Assembly: GCA_041591915.1 (NCBI GenBank)
Contig: JBFHRB010000006.1
Span: forward strand, 1 to 32,286
DNA length: 32,286 nt
Source: JBFHRB01 sp041591915
Lineage (GTDB): Bacteria > Actinomycetota > Nitriliruptoria > Nitriliruptorales > Nitriliruptoraceae
Reading direction: 5' to 3'
Shown: positions 22,364 through 30,637 of the stretch, piece after piece
Layout of the letters: the number at the start of each line of letters is the position of its first letter
Numbering within the stretch: position 1 is the stretch's first letter
Translations under genes and position numbers: made by a program
The notes under the pieces: model-generated
Database searches by the model: none
What the model saw: only the letters and a program-made list of their open reading frames with translations
Told to the model about the DNA's origin: nothing

Positions 22364-24112
22364 GTGCGCTCGACCGCCGCCGACCGCGCGATCGTCCGCG
22401 CGCCGATGCTGGTTCGGCTGGCCTTCGTCGTGTCCGCGATGGCGTCTGCGCTCGTCCTGCTGGTCGTACCGGCTGCCGCCCACTCGCAACTGCAGGCGGC
22501 GGAGCCCTTCGACGGGCAGGTCCTGGACGTGCCACCGACGCAGGCGAGGCTCACGTTCAACGAGCCGATCGAGGTGCCCGTCGCCGGCATACGCATCTTC
22601 GACTCGACCGGCGAGCGGGTGGACGACGCGAACGTCGTGAGGCCGGCCCCGGAGGTCGCTGCCGTCGGCGTCGGGTCGGACCTCGGTGCCGGCTCCTACA
22701 TCGTCACCTTCCGGGTCGTCTCGGCCGACGGGCACCCGATCAAGGGCGCCTACGTCTTCTCCGTGGGCGCCGAGGCTGGTGTCGACGACTCGGTGTTCGC
22801 GAGCGTGTTCTCGGCCGACGCCGACCGACCGTTCGCGGTGCTCGGGGCGCTCCTGCGCTTCGCCAGCTACGCGATCGCGTTCGTGCTCGCCGGCGGGTAC
22901 GCCTACGCGCGCTGGGTCGAGCCGGTCGACGGCGCGCTCGTCGCACCGGCGAGGCGCCTCGCCTGGGCGGGCGTCGCGCTGGCCGTCCTCGGCATCCCCG
23001 TGCAGGCCGCGCTCGAGACCGGCTTCGGGATCTCCGCAGCCTGGAACGGGTCCGCCCTCGGCGCGGTCGTCGTGTCACCGTTCGGGCAGGCGAGCATCCT
23101 GCGCGCCGGTGCGCTCGCGGTCGTCGGCGGCCTGGCAGCCTCGCCCGGGGTCGGCCTCGCCGCGTCCATGGCCGCCGTCCTGTCGTTCGTCCTGGAAGGG
23201 CACACGCGTACGACGTCGCCCGCCTGGCTCATGATCCCGGCGGACGTCGTCCACCTCGCTGCCGGGGCGATCTGGACGGGGGGCCTGCTGCTCCTGCTCC
23301 GCTCGATCCGCGCAGCGCGGACCGACGACGACCCGGTCGCGGCCGCCCGCGCGACGGCCACCTTCTCCGGCATCGCCACCTGGTCCCTCGTCGCCGTGGC
23401 GGTCGCCGGCTCGGCGATGTCCTGGGTCGAGGTCCGAGCCCCGCGCGCGCTGACGTCGACCGACTACGGCTGGACGCTCGTCGCGAAGCTGGTCGTCGTG
23501 GGTGCGATCATCGCCCTCGGCACGTACAACAACCGACGCCTCGTCCCCAACACGGTGGCGGCCGTCGCAGCGGCGCGGCGTCGACGCGCCACGCCAGAGA
23601 ACGGGGGCACCGACGAGCCCGCCGAGGAGCTGCCTCGGGAGGGGGAGCGGCCCACCGCGCCGCCGTGGGGCGTCCTTCGCCGCACGATCCGCCTGGAGGC
23701 CATCGGGATCGTGCTCGTCCTGCTCGTGACGGCCGTGCTCGTCAACCTCCAGCCGGCCGCACAGGAGGCGGGCATCACCGGCGCCTTCTCGACGTACCAG
23801 CCGCTGGGCGACGATGGCATGGAGATCAACGTCGTGGTCGACCCCAACCGCGTCGGGGTCAACCAGGTCCACCTGTACGTGCTCGATGCGAGCGGCCGAC
23901 CGATCCGCGACGTGGACGTCCTCCTCCGGCTGAGCCAGGTCGAGCGCGACATCGGCCCGATCGAACGGACGCCCGAGGACGCGGGGCCCGGCCACTGGGT
24001 CCTGATCGGACCGGAGCTGAGCGTCCCGGGCGAGTGGACGATCGAGGTCGTCGCCGGCATCGACCGCTTCACCGAGGAGCGCGCCTCGGTCAACGTCACG
24101 GTCAACCAGTGA
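22364..24112 (+). CDS. CopC-CopD fusion copper protein with extra C-terminal domain
   Basis: The 582-residue protein has three parts. A signal peptide ending in AAAH leads to a CopC domain (about 40-137), where His40 would be the mature N-terminal His, and DGHP gives Asp122 and His124. These match the known Cu(II) site of CopC. A CopD-type membrane domain with about eight TM segments follows (about 150-470). The last about 115 residues form an extracytoplasmic beta-rich domain (FSTYQPLGDDGMEINVVVDP onward) resembling the FixH/YtkA-like modules found with actinobacterial CopD proteins. It probably handles copper entry or sensing at the membrane. GTG 22364 is preferred over ATG 22406 because GGAGG lies just upstream. 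It is followed by ycnI-like and related genes. Confidence 0.87.
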   Translation: MRSTAADRAIVRAPMLVRLAFVVSAMASALVLLVVPAAAHSQLQAAEPFDGQVLDVPPTQARLTFNEPIEVPVAGIRIFDSTGERVDDANVVRPAPEVAAVGVGSDLGAGSYIVTFRVVSADGHPIKGAYVFSVGAEAGVDDSVFASVFSADADRPFAVLGALLRFASYAIAFVLAGGYAYARWVEPVDGALVAPARRLAWAGVALAVLGIPVQAALETGFGISAAWNGSALGAVVVSPFGQASILRAGALAVVGGLAASPGVGLAASMAAVLSFVLEGHTRTTSPAWLMIPADVVHLAAGAIWTGGLLLLLRSIRAARTDDDPVAAARATATFSGIATWSLVAVAVAGSAMSWVEVRAPRALTSTDYGWTLVAKLVVVGAIIALGTYNNRRLVPNTVAAVAAARRRRATPENGGTDEPAEELPREGERPTAPPWGVLRRTIRLEAIGIVLVLLVTAVLVNLQPAAQEAGITGAFSTYQPLGDDGMEINVVVDPNRVGVNQVHLYVLDASGRPIRDVDVLLRLSQVERDIGPIERTPEDAGPGHWVLIGPELSVPGEWTIEVVAGIDRFTEERASVNVTVNQ

Positions 24113-24161
24113 CCGCTCGGCCAACCCCTACCGTCGCACACGTTCCCGAACGGAGCTCACC

Positions 24162-24950
24162 GTGAGCAAGCGCATCCTGGCCGCCTCGGCGGCCGTGCTC
24201 GTCGTGACCGCCGTCGGTGCACCCGCCTTCGCCCATCCCGCGTTCTCCCCGCGTGAGGTCGACAAGGGGGCACAGGCCGTGGAGGTCACGTTGCAGGTCC
24301 CCCACGGCTGCACGAACGGGGAGCCCCCGCCGCAGCCCGGCGAGGAGGTCCTCCCGACCAACGAGATCGCGCTCGAGGTGCCGGACGGCGTGACGATCGA
24401 CTCGGTCGCCGAGGTCGAGGGCTGGAGCCACGCGATCGACGAGGGCGAGCCGGTCGTCATCACGTGGACCGCCGACGACGGCGAGGGCACGACCGATCTC
24501 ATCGAACTGCCGTTCGTCGCCTCCTTCCCGGACAGAGACATGGCCCTCGGCTGGAAGGTCTTCCAGGCGTGCACCGAGGGCAACTACCGCTGGATCGGCG
24601 GCTCGGACGACGCGCTCCCTCCCGCCAACCTCGTCGTCGGTGACGCCGACGCGGCCTCGCACGGTGAGCACGGCGAGGAGATGGCCGAGGGTGACCACGG
24701 CGAGGAGATGGCCGAGGGTGAGCACGGCGAGGAGATGGCCGCAGGTGAGCACGGCGACGAGATGGCTGAGGGTGAGCACGGCGACGGTGAGCACGACGGG
24801 ATGCGGATGAGCGATCTCGGCGCGAACGCCCTCGACGTCGGCGACGCCGAGCTGGCCTCAGCGTGGCCGCGCACGGTCGGCATCGTCCTGGCGGTGCTCG
24901 CGGTCCTGCTCGTCGGGTCGGGCCTGTTCGTCCGGACGAAGCCCGAGTGA
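24162..24950 (+). CDS. YcnI-like (DUF1775) secreted copper-binding protein with His/Glu/Met repeat
   Basis: The 262-residue protein has a signal peptide (1-24) cut before His25, giving the mature N-terminal His seen in YcnI Cu(II)-binding proteins. The DUF1775 domain (about 25-155) has EVTLQVPHGCTNG, a central VEGWSHAID and a closing segment WKVFQACTEGNYRWIG. A tandem nine-residue repeat rich in His, Glu and Met (168-212) follows, then a single C-terminal membrane segment (about 236-257). Domain and neighbours agree on copper handling at the cell surface. The GTG start has GGAG seven bases upstream. Its stop overlaps the next start (TGATG). The repeat is an unusual addition and may add metal-binding capacity. 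Confidence 0.88.
   Translation: MSKRILAASAAVLVVTAVGAPAFAHPAFSPREVDKGAQAVEVTLQVPHGCTNGEPPPQPGEEVLPTNEIALEVPDGVTIDSVAEVEGWSHAIDEGEPVVITWTADDGEGTTDLIELPFVASFPDRDMALGWKVFQACTEGNYRWIGGSDDALPPANLVVGDADAASHGEHGEEMAEGDHGEEMAEGEHGEEMAAGEHGDEMAEGEHGDGEHDGMRMSDLGANALDVGDAELASAWPRTVGIVLAVLAVLLVGSGLFVRTKPE
24663..24797 (+). repeat. 27-bp tandem repeat in the ycnI-like gene
   Basis: Four 27-bp units start at 24663, 24690, 24717 and 24744, with a partial fifth from 24771. Each encodes Gly-Glu/Asp-His-Gly-Glu/Asp-Glu-Met-Ala-Glu/Ala. Units differ by a few substitutions. The length is a multiple of three, so copy-number change keeps the frame. Confidence 0.92.
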
Positions 24951-26110
24951 TGTCCCGAGTCCTCGCGTCCCTGCTCGCGGCCGCGCTGCTCCTCGTGGGT
25001 GGCGCCGCCCCGGTTCTCGCCGACCCGGCCGTCCCGACCAACTACCTGTCGGTCATCACGGACGTGACGCCCGACCTGCCGGAGCTCGAGACCGCGGTCC
25101 TCGGGGGCGATGCGTTCATCGAGTTCACCTGGACCGGCGACGTCGAGCTGTTCGTGCTCGGCGAGGGCCGCGGTGAGATCCCACCCGAGCCCGTGCTGCG
25201 GTTCGCGCCGGACGGCATCGTCAGCGCGAACATCCGCTCGCCCTACTGGTACCTCATCGAGGATCGCTACGCGGCGGTGGAGATCCCCGACATCGCCGAC
25301 CCGGCCGCGGCGCCGGCCTGGGAGATCGTCTCGACGAACGGGACGTACGTCTGGCACGAGCACCGCATCCACTGGATGTCGCCGCAGCCGCCGCCGTCCG
25401 TGCGCGAGCGCCCGGGCGAGGTCGTCGAGGTCTTCGACTGGTCGGTTCCGATCCGCATCGGGGACCAGGAGGGCGCGATCACGGGCACGCTTCGGTGGTT
25501 CCCGTCCGACGCCCCGGTGTGGCCGGTCGTCGCGCTCCTGTTCGTCCTCGTCGTGGGGATGCTCGCCCGCCTCGACCGGGCACGCTCCCGAGTCGTCGCC
25601 GCCGTCGCGGCGATGGCTGGTGGCCTGCTCGCGACGGCCGTGGGGTTCGGAGAGGTGAGCGCCGGGCTCGTCGACGCCACCGGCTCCTTCGTCGGACTGG
25701 GCCTCGCGGGAGCGGCCGCGGTCCTGGGGCTCGTCGCCGTCGTCACCGTCCGGCAGCGGCCCGACGACGTCGCGCGCCTCATCTACGCGGCGTCGGCCCT
25801 CGTCGTCGCCTTCACGGTGCCGAGGTTCGGCGTCTTCACCAAGCCCGAGCTGCCGACCGCGCTGTCGACGACCTCCGCGCGCGTGCTGCTGGCCGCCGCG
25901 CTCGGTGCGGCGCTGGGCGGCGCGGTCGCGCTCCTGATGGGCCGCGGATCGGACCGCGCCCCTGCGGCCAGCCCGACCGCGGCCGGCGGTGACGCCGAGG
26001 CCTCGGGCCCCTCCCCGGGCGACGCTGCCGACACGCGCCCCCGCCGGCGTTCCCGCACCAGGGACCTCCTCGCCGAGCTCGACGGTGCCGACGACCAGCC
26101 GCCCACCTGA
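24950..26110 (+). CDS. Copper-operon membrane protein with His-rich extracytoplasmic motif
   Basis: The 386-residue protein has a signal peptide (1-24) and an extracytoplasmic domain (about 25-195) containing WHEHRIHWMSP, with three His and a Met close together. About four hydrophobic segments (near 201-350) and a charged cytoplasmic tail follow. I cannot assign a named family, but similar proteins with a WHxHR-x-HWM segment occur, as I recall, beside CopC/CopD and YcnI genes in actinobacteria. The HxHRxHWM cluster could bind copper. The ATG overlaps the ycnI-like stop by one base. It converges on the ceramidase-family gene, leaving 41 bp with no clear terminator. Confidence 0.8.
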   Translation: MSRVLASLLAAALLLVGGAAPVLADPAVPTNYLSVITDVTPDLPELETAVLGGDAFIEFTWTGDVELFVLGEGRGEIPPEPVLRFAPDGIVSANIRSPYWYLIEDRYAAVEIPDIADPAAAPAWEIVSTNGTYVWHEHRIHWMSPQPPPSVRERPGEVVEVFDWSVPIRIGDQEGAITGTLRWFPSDAPVWPVVALLFVLVVGMLARLDRARSRVVAAVAAMAGGLLATAVGFGEVSAGLVDATGSFVGLGLAGAAAVLGLVAVVTVRQRPDDVARLIYAASALVVAFTVPRFGVFTKPELPTALSTTSARVLLAAALGAALGGAVALLMGRGSDRAPAASPTAAGGDAEASGPSPGDAADTRPRRRSRTRDLLAELDGADDQPPT

Positions 26111-26151
26111 CGAGTAGGGGCCGAGCCGAGGCGGCCGGACCTGCGGGTCGA

Positions 26152-28653
26152 TCAGGCCCCGCGCTCACCCCGGTCGTGCAGCACCGCGGCGAGGCCGAGT
26201 CCGACGAGGCCGGTGACCACGGCGCCGCCGCCGGTTGCCGGGAGGCCCGCACCGCCCGCCCCGACGTCGGCCTCGTCCGCGCCGTCGCCCGTCGCCCCGT
26301 CGCCGGGATCGGGGGCCCCGGCGACGCAGTCAGCGCGGTCGGCGGCCGCGACCTCGGCAGGGGTGTGGCCGTGCCAGTCGCGGTCGGTCCCACCGATCGC
26401 CATGTCGGCGGGCCACTCGGCGGGTGCGACGTTGCCGAGGGTCAGTGACGTCGAGGCACCGGACCGGTTCCCGACACCGTCCCGCAGGCCGCCGACCGGC
26501 ACCTCGGCCGTGGCGCCGGTGCGGTCACCCTCGAGCGACGCGACCCAACCGCCCTCGTTCGCGTCCCAACCGGCCGAGTGCGACGCACCGTCGAGCGTGA
26601 AGGCCAGCGTCCCGCCCGTGGGGGAGCGGTCGCGGTGGCGGAGGTGCGTCGTCGGCTCCGGCGGCGGGTGCTGGGCCCGGAAGGTCACGCGCGTGGTCCC
26701 GGCATCGGCCGCGGCTTCCGCGCCGAGGACCCGGAGGTCCTCGTTGACGACGACGTTGAAGGGCTCGGTCGTCACCTCGTACCGAGCTGCGGTGACCCGG
26801 AAGCGGTACGCGCCGAGCGGGGCGTCCGGCGCCGCCTCCCAGCGAACCGCGTGCACGCCGTCCTCGTCGCTCGACCACTGCATGGCGATCCCGAGATCCG
26901 AGTCGACGGGCACCCAGGCGTCGCCGACCTGTCGCTCGACGAGCACGAACGGCGCGCCGACCGGACGGTCCAAGCCGCCGGCGCCCCCTTGCCACTTGGC
27001 CGTCGCGACCTCCATCCGCGGCACGTCGCACGCCGGCTGCGCGACGATCGAGCCAGCCTCCGCGCCCGCCCCGACCCCGCCGCCGGGCCCGCCCTGTGGT
27101 GGGTAGGGCGAGGTGCGCCCCTCGGCCGGCGGGGGAGCGGCGGCGCCGTCGGCCATCGCCTGCGAGAGGTCGCGGCTCGCCTGCATGACGAGCAGCGTCG
27201 TGTACTGGCCGAAGACGGTGTGGCCGCCCTCGTAGTGCTGCTGGTTGTACTCCTCCGGCGTGGTGAAGTAGCCGACGTAGTCGTTCGCCAGGCCGACGAC
27301 CGCCGCATCGACGACCCCGGCGGGTGCGCCCTCGAGCGCTGAGGCCGTGATCCTCCTGCCGGCCTCGGTGCTCGCCTCCCCGGCGACGGCGACGAGGAGC
27401 ACGTCGCCGATGCGGACCAGCTGGAGCTCCGGATCGTTCCGCCATGGCGCGGGGCCTGCCACGATCTTGCGGCCCTGGACGGGATCGGCGAGTTCCTCGG
27501 GGCGCCGCTGGCCCTCGGTGCCGCCCTCGTAGAAGGGCGAGGGGCCGTTCTTCGCACCGCCGAGGAACGGCAGGCCCCACAGCGCCTGATCGGCGACTCG
27601 CTTGCCCGGCTCGACCTCCTGGCCGTCGAAGCCGATGCGCGTCCATCGGTGGTCGAGCACGATCGCGTCCGCGAGCGCGGCGCCGGCCTGGTCCCACAGC
27701 TCGCGCATCCTCGTCGCCAGTCGGATGCCCATGAGGTCGGCGCACGCGTGCGGGTTGTGGGACTCGTAGAGCGAGATCAGGTCGCCCTGGTTCCCGTTGG
27801 CCAGGATGCCCATCGGGATGCGCGACCCCGCCACCCGGGTGGCGCCGAGCGAGTCTGCGCCGGCCCGGAAGGAGGCCTCGAACCGACGCACGGCGAACCC
27901 CGACAGGTCGGCCGAGTACAGGGTGTTGGTGTTCGGGAAGTTCGTCGGGTGGACCGCGAAGAGCCCCCAGGCCGCCACGGGCGTGCCGTCGGGCCGATCG
28001 ACGCGCAGGACCCGGAGGTTGAGGTCGCGGGGGTGGTCCGGGCCGTCCGGGTCCTCGGACAGCTCGCTGCCACCGGGCGGGTTGTCGATGCCGTGGTTGG
28101 CGAGATGGGCCGACAGCGAGCGGGTCTGGTTGACGCCGTCCACCTCGCCCCGCGCCCACGCGGCACGGGCCGGCGCGAGGTCCTCGTGGGCCTGTCGGAT
28201 CGAGGCGGCGAGCTGGGCCTCGAGCCAGTCGGTCCACTCCTCGGGGCCTGCATGCGTGTGCGTGCAGGCAAGCACCACGTCGGCCATCCCGTAGCCCAGG
28301 TCGCTGACGAGGTCGACGACCGCGGCCTTGTCGAGCGACGCCCCGAGATCCGCGGTCACGATCGCGATCCGGCGGTCGTCGACCTCGAGCACGAGCGTCC
28401 GGGAGAAGAGGCGGACGGCGACGCCGTTGGCGGTGCGGTCCGGGCGCACGTAGCCGAAGAAGGTCCCGCCGTTGCCCGGGGTGATGTCGGTGACCGACGC
28501 CCCCGCGCGCAGGAGTCCGGGCGTCCCCGCTCCCAGGGTCGCCGCCAGGGCGGTGGCGGGCGGGAAGAGCACGGCCGCGGTGGCGCCGGCGCCCGCGGCG
28601 CCGGCGGCGCGCAGGAAGCCCCGGCGCGTCAGCGCATGGTGGTCCCCTCCCAA
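26152..28653 (-). CDS. Neutral/alkaline ceramidase-family protein, Tat-exported, LPATG-anchored
   Basis: The 833-residue protein has a twin-arginine signal (TRRGFLRAAG, 9-18) and the neutral ceramidase catalytic domain (about 48-500). Its zinc ligands are apparent: His in CTHTHAGP (130-137), His235 in FAVHPTN, Glu in AGEASTEAGRR and Tyr in the YVGYFTTPEEY region. A beta-rich domain (about 540-770), an acidic Gly-rich stretch and a C-terminal LPATG (804-808) followed by a membrane segment and an Arg-containing tail form a sortase signal. The nucleophile motif GDVSPN of known ceramidases is replaced by GDLISL (290-295), so ceramide hydrolysis is uncertain. TTG 28653 is chosen because GAGGAGGGG lies five bases upstream. 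A tempting ATG at 28637 is out of frame. Confidence 0.85.
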   Translation of the reverse strand: MGGDHHALTRRGFLRAAGAAGAGATAAVLFPPATALAATLGAGTPGLLRAGASVTDITPGNGGTFFGYVRPDRTANGVAVRLFSRTLVLEVDDRRIAIVTADLGASLDKAAVVDLVSDLGYGMADVVLACTHTHAGPEEWTDWLEAQLAASIRQAHEDLAPARAAWARGEVDGVNQTRSLSAHLANHGIDNPPGGSELSEDPDGPDHPRDLNLRVLRVDRPDGTPVAAWGLFAVHPTNFPNTNTLYSADLSGFAVRRFEASFRAGADSLGATRVAGSRIPMGILANGNQGDLISLYESHNPHACADLMGIRLATRMRELWDQAGAALADAIVLDHRWTRIGFDGQEVEPGKRVADQALWGLPFLGGAKNGPSPFYEGGTEGQRRPEELADPVQGRKIVAGPAPWRNDPELQLVRIGDVLLVAVAGEASTEAGRRITASALEGAPAGVVDAAVVGLANDYVGYFTTPEEYNQQHYEGGHTVFGQYTTLLVMQASRDLSQAMADGAAAPPPAEGRTSPYPPQGGPGGGVGAGAEAGSIVAQPACDVPRMEVATAKWQGGAGGLDRPVGAPFVLVERQVGDAWVPVDSDLGIAMQWSSDEDGVHAVRWEAAPDAPLGAYRFRVTAARYEVTTEPFNVVVNEDLRVLGAEAAADAGTTRVTFRAQHPPPEPTTHLRHRDRSPTGGTLAFTLDGASHSAGWDANEGGWVASLEGDRTGATAEVPVGGLRDGVGNRSGASTSLTLGNVAPAEWPADMAIGGTDRDWHGHTPAEVAAADRADCVAGAPDPGDGATGDGADEADVGAGGAGLPATGGGAVVTGLVGLGLAAVLHDRGERGA

Positions 28654-28667
28654 GCCGTCCCCTCCTC
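28654..28667 (-). promoter_or_regulatory. Ribosome binding site deciding a TTG start
   Basis: GAGGAGGGG (28659-28667) stands five bases before TTG 28653 on the minus strand and is the only signal in frame with the ceramidase-family protein. A second copy, GGAGGGG at 28644-28650, precedes ATG 28637, which reads ATG-CGC-TGA and stops at once. Confidence 0.6.
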
Positions 28668-28770
28668 GGCGTGCATCCGGCGATCGTTCCAGTCCGGGGC
28701 GTTCGCTGGCAAGCCGGCCTCCGACGACCGCCGCGCGCCTACGCTCGGGGTGAGCGGGCCGGGGGAGGAC

Positions 28771-30621
28771 GTGGCAGGACGCACCGCGGGGTTGTTGCGC
28801 CCGGGTGGATGGCCCTTCCGGGCCCTCGCCTCCGTGGCGATCGCGCTGCTGGTGACGCTCAACGCGGTGCTCTCGCTGAACGCGAACTTCCTCGAGGGGT
28901 ACCGCGTCATCGCCACGGACCGGAACTTCCCGTCCGGGCCCACCAGCGAGGACATCGTCGTCGTCGAGTTCGACCCGAGCAGCGAGCCCGAGCTCGGCTG
29001 GCCGATCCCGCGGTCCGGCCATGCCGCCGTCGTGCGGAACCTCGCTGCGGCCGGGGCGACCGTCATCGGCTACGACATCACGTTCGACCTCCCGGCGGAG
29101 GGCGATGACGAGCTCGCGGCCGCCATCGCGGACGCCGGCAACGTCGTGCTGGCGTCGGCGGGCACGCTGCGGCCAGCCCCCGCGGGTCGGCTGTTCACGA
29201 CGGACCCGACCGTCGACCCCGTCCCGGTGCTCGCCGAGGCTGCCCGCGAGATCGGCCACGCCAACGTCTTCGCCGACACGATCGACGGGGTCGTCCGCAC
29301 GCTGCCGGCGGCCCTCGACCTCGGACCCCGGGCGCCGTTCCGGCCCGCGCTGAGTGTCGCGGCCGCCGCGATCCACGAGGGCCGTACGACGCTCGTGAGC
29401 CCGCGGCCCGACGGCGTCGACGTCGGCGGCCAGTTCCACCCCACCACGGGTCTCGGCCTGCTGATCGTCAGCTACACCGACCCGCTGACACCCGATCCGG
29501 ACGACCCCCCGGACGACCCCGACCGCCCGCGGCTGTCCGCGGGGGACGTCATGCGAGGCACGTTCGACCCTTCGGCCGTCGACGGCAAGCTCGTGTTCGT
29601 CGGGGTCACGGATCGCCTGCTCGGCGACCACGTCGACGTGCCCCGTGCCAAGTCGGGGGGCACGCCCGGCGTCTACGTGCACGCCAACGCGGCCAACACG
29701 ATCCTGACCGCCCGGTACAAGGGCGCGTTGCAGGACACGACGACGCTGGTCGTGGTCTTCGTCACCGGCCTGCTCGTGGCCCTGGGGTCGCTCGCGCTGC
29801 CCCTGCGGTGGTCCCCGCTGATCGTGCTGGCGGTGATCGCCGCCTTCCTGCTCCTGGCCGACGTGCGCTTCGAGGAGGGCGAGCCCCTCGACCAGCTCTA
29901 CACCACGTTCGGTGTCCTGACCGCCTACCTCGTCGCGGTTGCGCTCCGCTACTTCACCGAGATCCGCGAGAAGCGGCGCGTCGCGGGCCTCTTCTCGCAG
30001 TACGTCCCGAAGAAGGTCGCCGAGAGCCTGATCGAGCAGGGCCGCGCGACCGCGTCGCTCGAGGGCGAGCGCCTCGAGATCTCGGTGTTCTTCTGCGACC
30101 TCCGCGGCTTCACGGCGACGGCCGCCGAACTGGAGCCGCGCGAGGTCCGCGACCTGCTCAACCGCTACTACGAGCACACGACGCGCATCATCCTCAAGCA
30201 CGGCGGCACGGTGATGCAGTACGTCGGCGACGAGGTCTTCGCCATCTTCGGGGCGCCCGTCCTCCAGGACGACCACGCCCAGCGCGCCGTACGGGCGGCG
30301 ATCGAGGTGCAGAACGACCTCCCGTCGATCAACGCCGACCTCGCCGAGCTCGGCATGCCGCCGATCGCGTTCGGCATCGGCCTCAACAGTGGGCCGGTCG
30401 TGGCCGCCCACGTCGGCGACTTCCACAAGCAGTACGCGGTCGTGGGCGACACGGTCAACGTGGGTGCCCGCCTGTGCTCGCTCGCCAAGGCCGACCAGAT
30501 CACCATGACGGGCGCCCTGTCCGACCAGCTCGACGGGACCATCGAGAGCGAGCCCTACGGCGAGGTGCAGCTGAAGGGTGTCAGCCGCGACCCGCGCGTG
30601 CAGTACGTGCTGACCCGCTGA
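28771..30621 (+). CDS. CHASE2-domain class III nucleotide cyclase
   Basis: The 616-residue protein has an N-terminal TM (about 17-36), an extracytoplasmic CHASE2 domain (about 40-318), three TM segments (about 324-345, 349-364, 377-394) and a cytoplasmic class III cyclase domain (about 430-600). Metal-binding Asp443 (FFCDLRGF) and Asp487 (YVGDEVF), and the transition-state Asn563 and Arg567 (TVNVGARL), are present. At the two base-recognition positions it has Gln483 and Ala556 rather than the textbook Lys and Asp/Thr. It should make cAMP or cGMP on an external cue. GTG 28771 is chosen with GGGGGAGG just upstream; GTG 28750 lacks a ribosome binding site. TACGCT (28739-28744) is a possible -10. 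It diverges from the ceramidase-family gene with a 117-bp gap. Confidence 0.9.
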   Translation: MAGRTAGLLRPGGWPFRALASVAIALLVTLNAVLSLNANFLEGYRVIATDRNFPSGPTSEDIVVVEFDPSSEPELGWPIPRSGHAAVVRNLAAAGATVIGYDITFDLPAEGDDELAAAIADAGNVVLASAGTLRPAPAGRLFTTDPTVDPVPVLAEAAREIGHANVFADTIDGVVRTLPAALDLGPRAPFRPALSVAAAAIHEGRTTLVSPRPDGVDVGGQFHPTTGLGLLIVSYTDPLTPDPDDPPDDPDRPRLSAGDVMRGTFDPSAVDGKLVFVGVTDRLLGDHVDVPRAKSGGTPGVYVHANAANTILTARYKGALQDTTTLVVVFVTGLLVALGSLALPLRWSPLIVLAVIAAFLLLADVRFEEGEPLDQLYTTFGVLTAYLVAVALRYFTEIREKRRVAGLFSQYVPKKVAESLIEQGRATASLEGERLEISVFFCDLRGFTATAAELEPREVRDLLNRYYEHTTRIILKHGGTVMQYVGDEVFAIFGAPVLQDDHAQRAVRAAIEVQNDLPSINADLAELGMPPIAFGIGLNSGPVVAAHVGDFHKQYAVVGDTVNVGARLCSLAKADQITMTGALSDQLDGTIESEPYGEVQLKGVSRDPRVQYVLTR

Positions 30622-30637
30622 GGCGCCTGGGACGGGC

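Noticed and set aside
22141..24165. 674-residue plus-strand open frame overlapping copCD
   Set aside because: A frame-shifted shadow rich in Arg and Gly; copCD in the other frame has CopC and CopD motifs.
24663..24797. CRISPR-like tandem repeat
   Set aside because: Units are directly adjacent without spacers, are 27 bp and in frame, and encode a regular peptide repeat.
27649..28770. Long upstream extension of the cyclase reading frame
   Set aside because: The extension is antisense to the ceramidase-family gene and has shadow composition. The CHASE2 cyclase needs only the part from about 28771.
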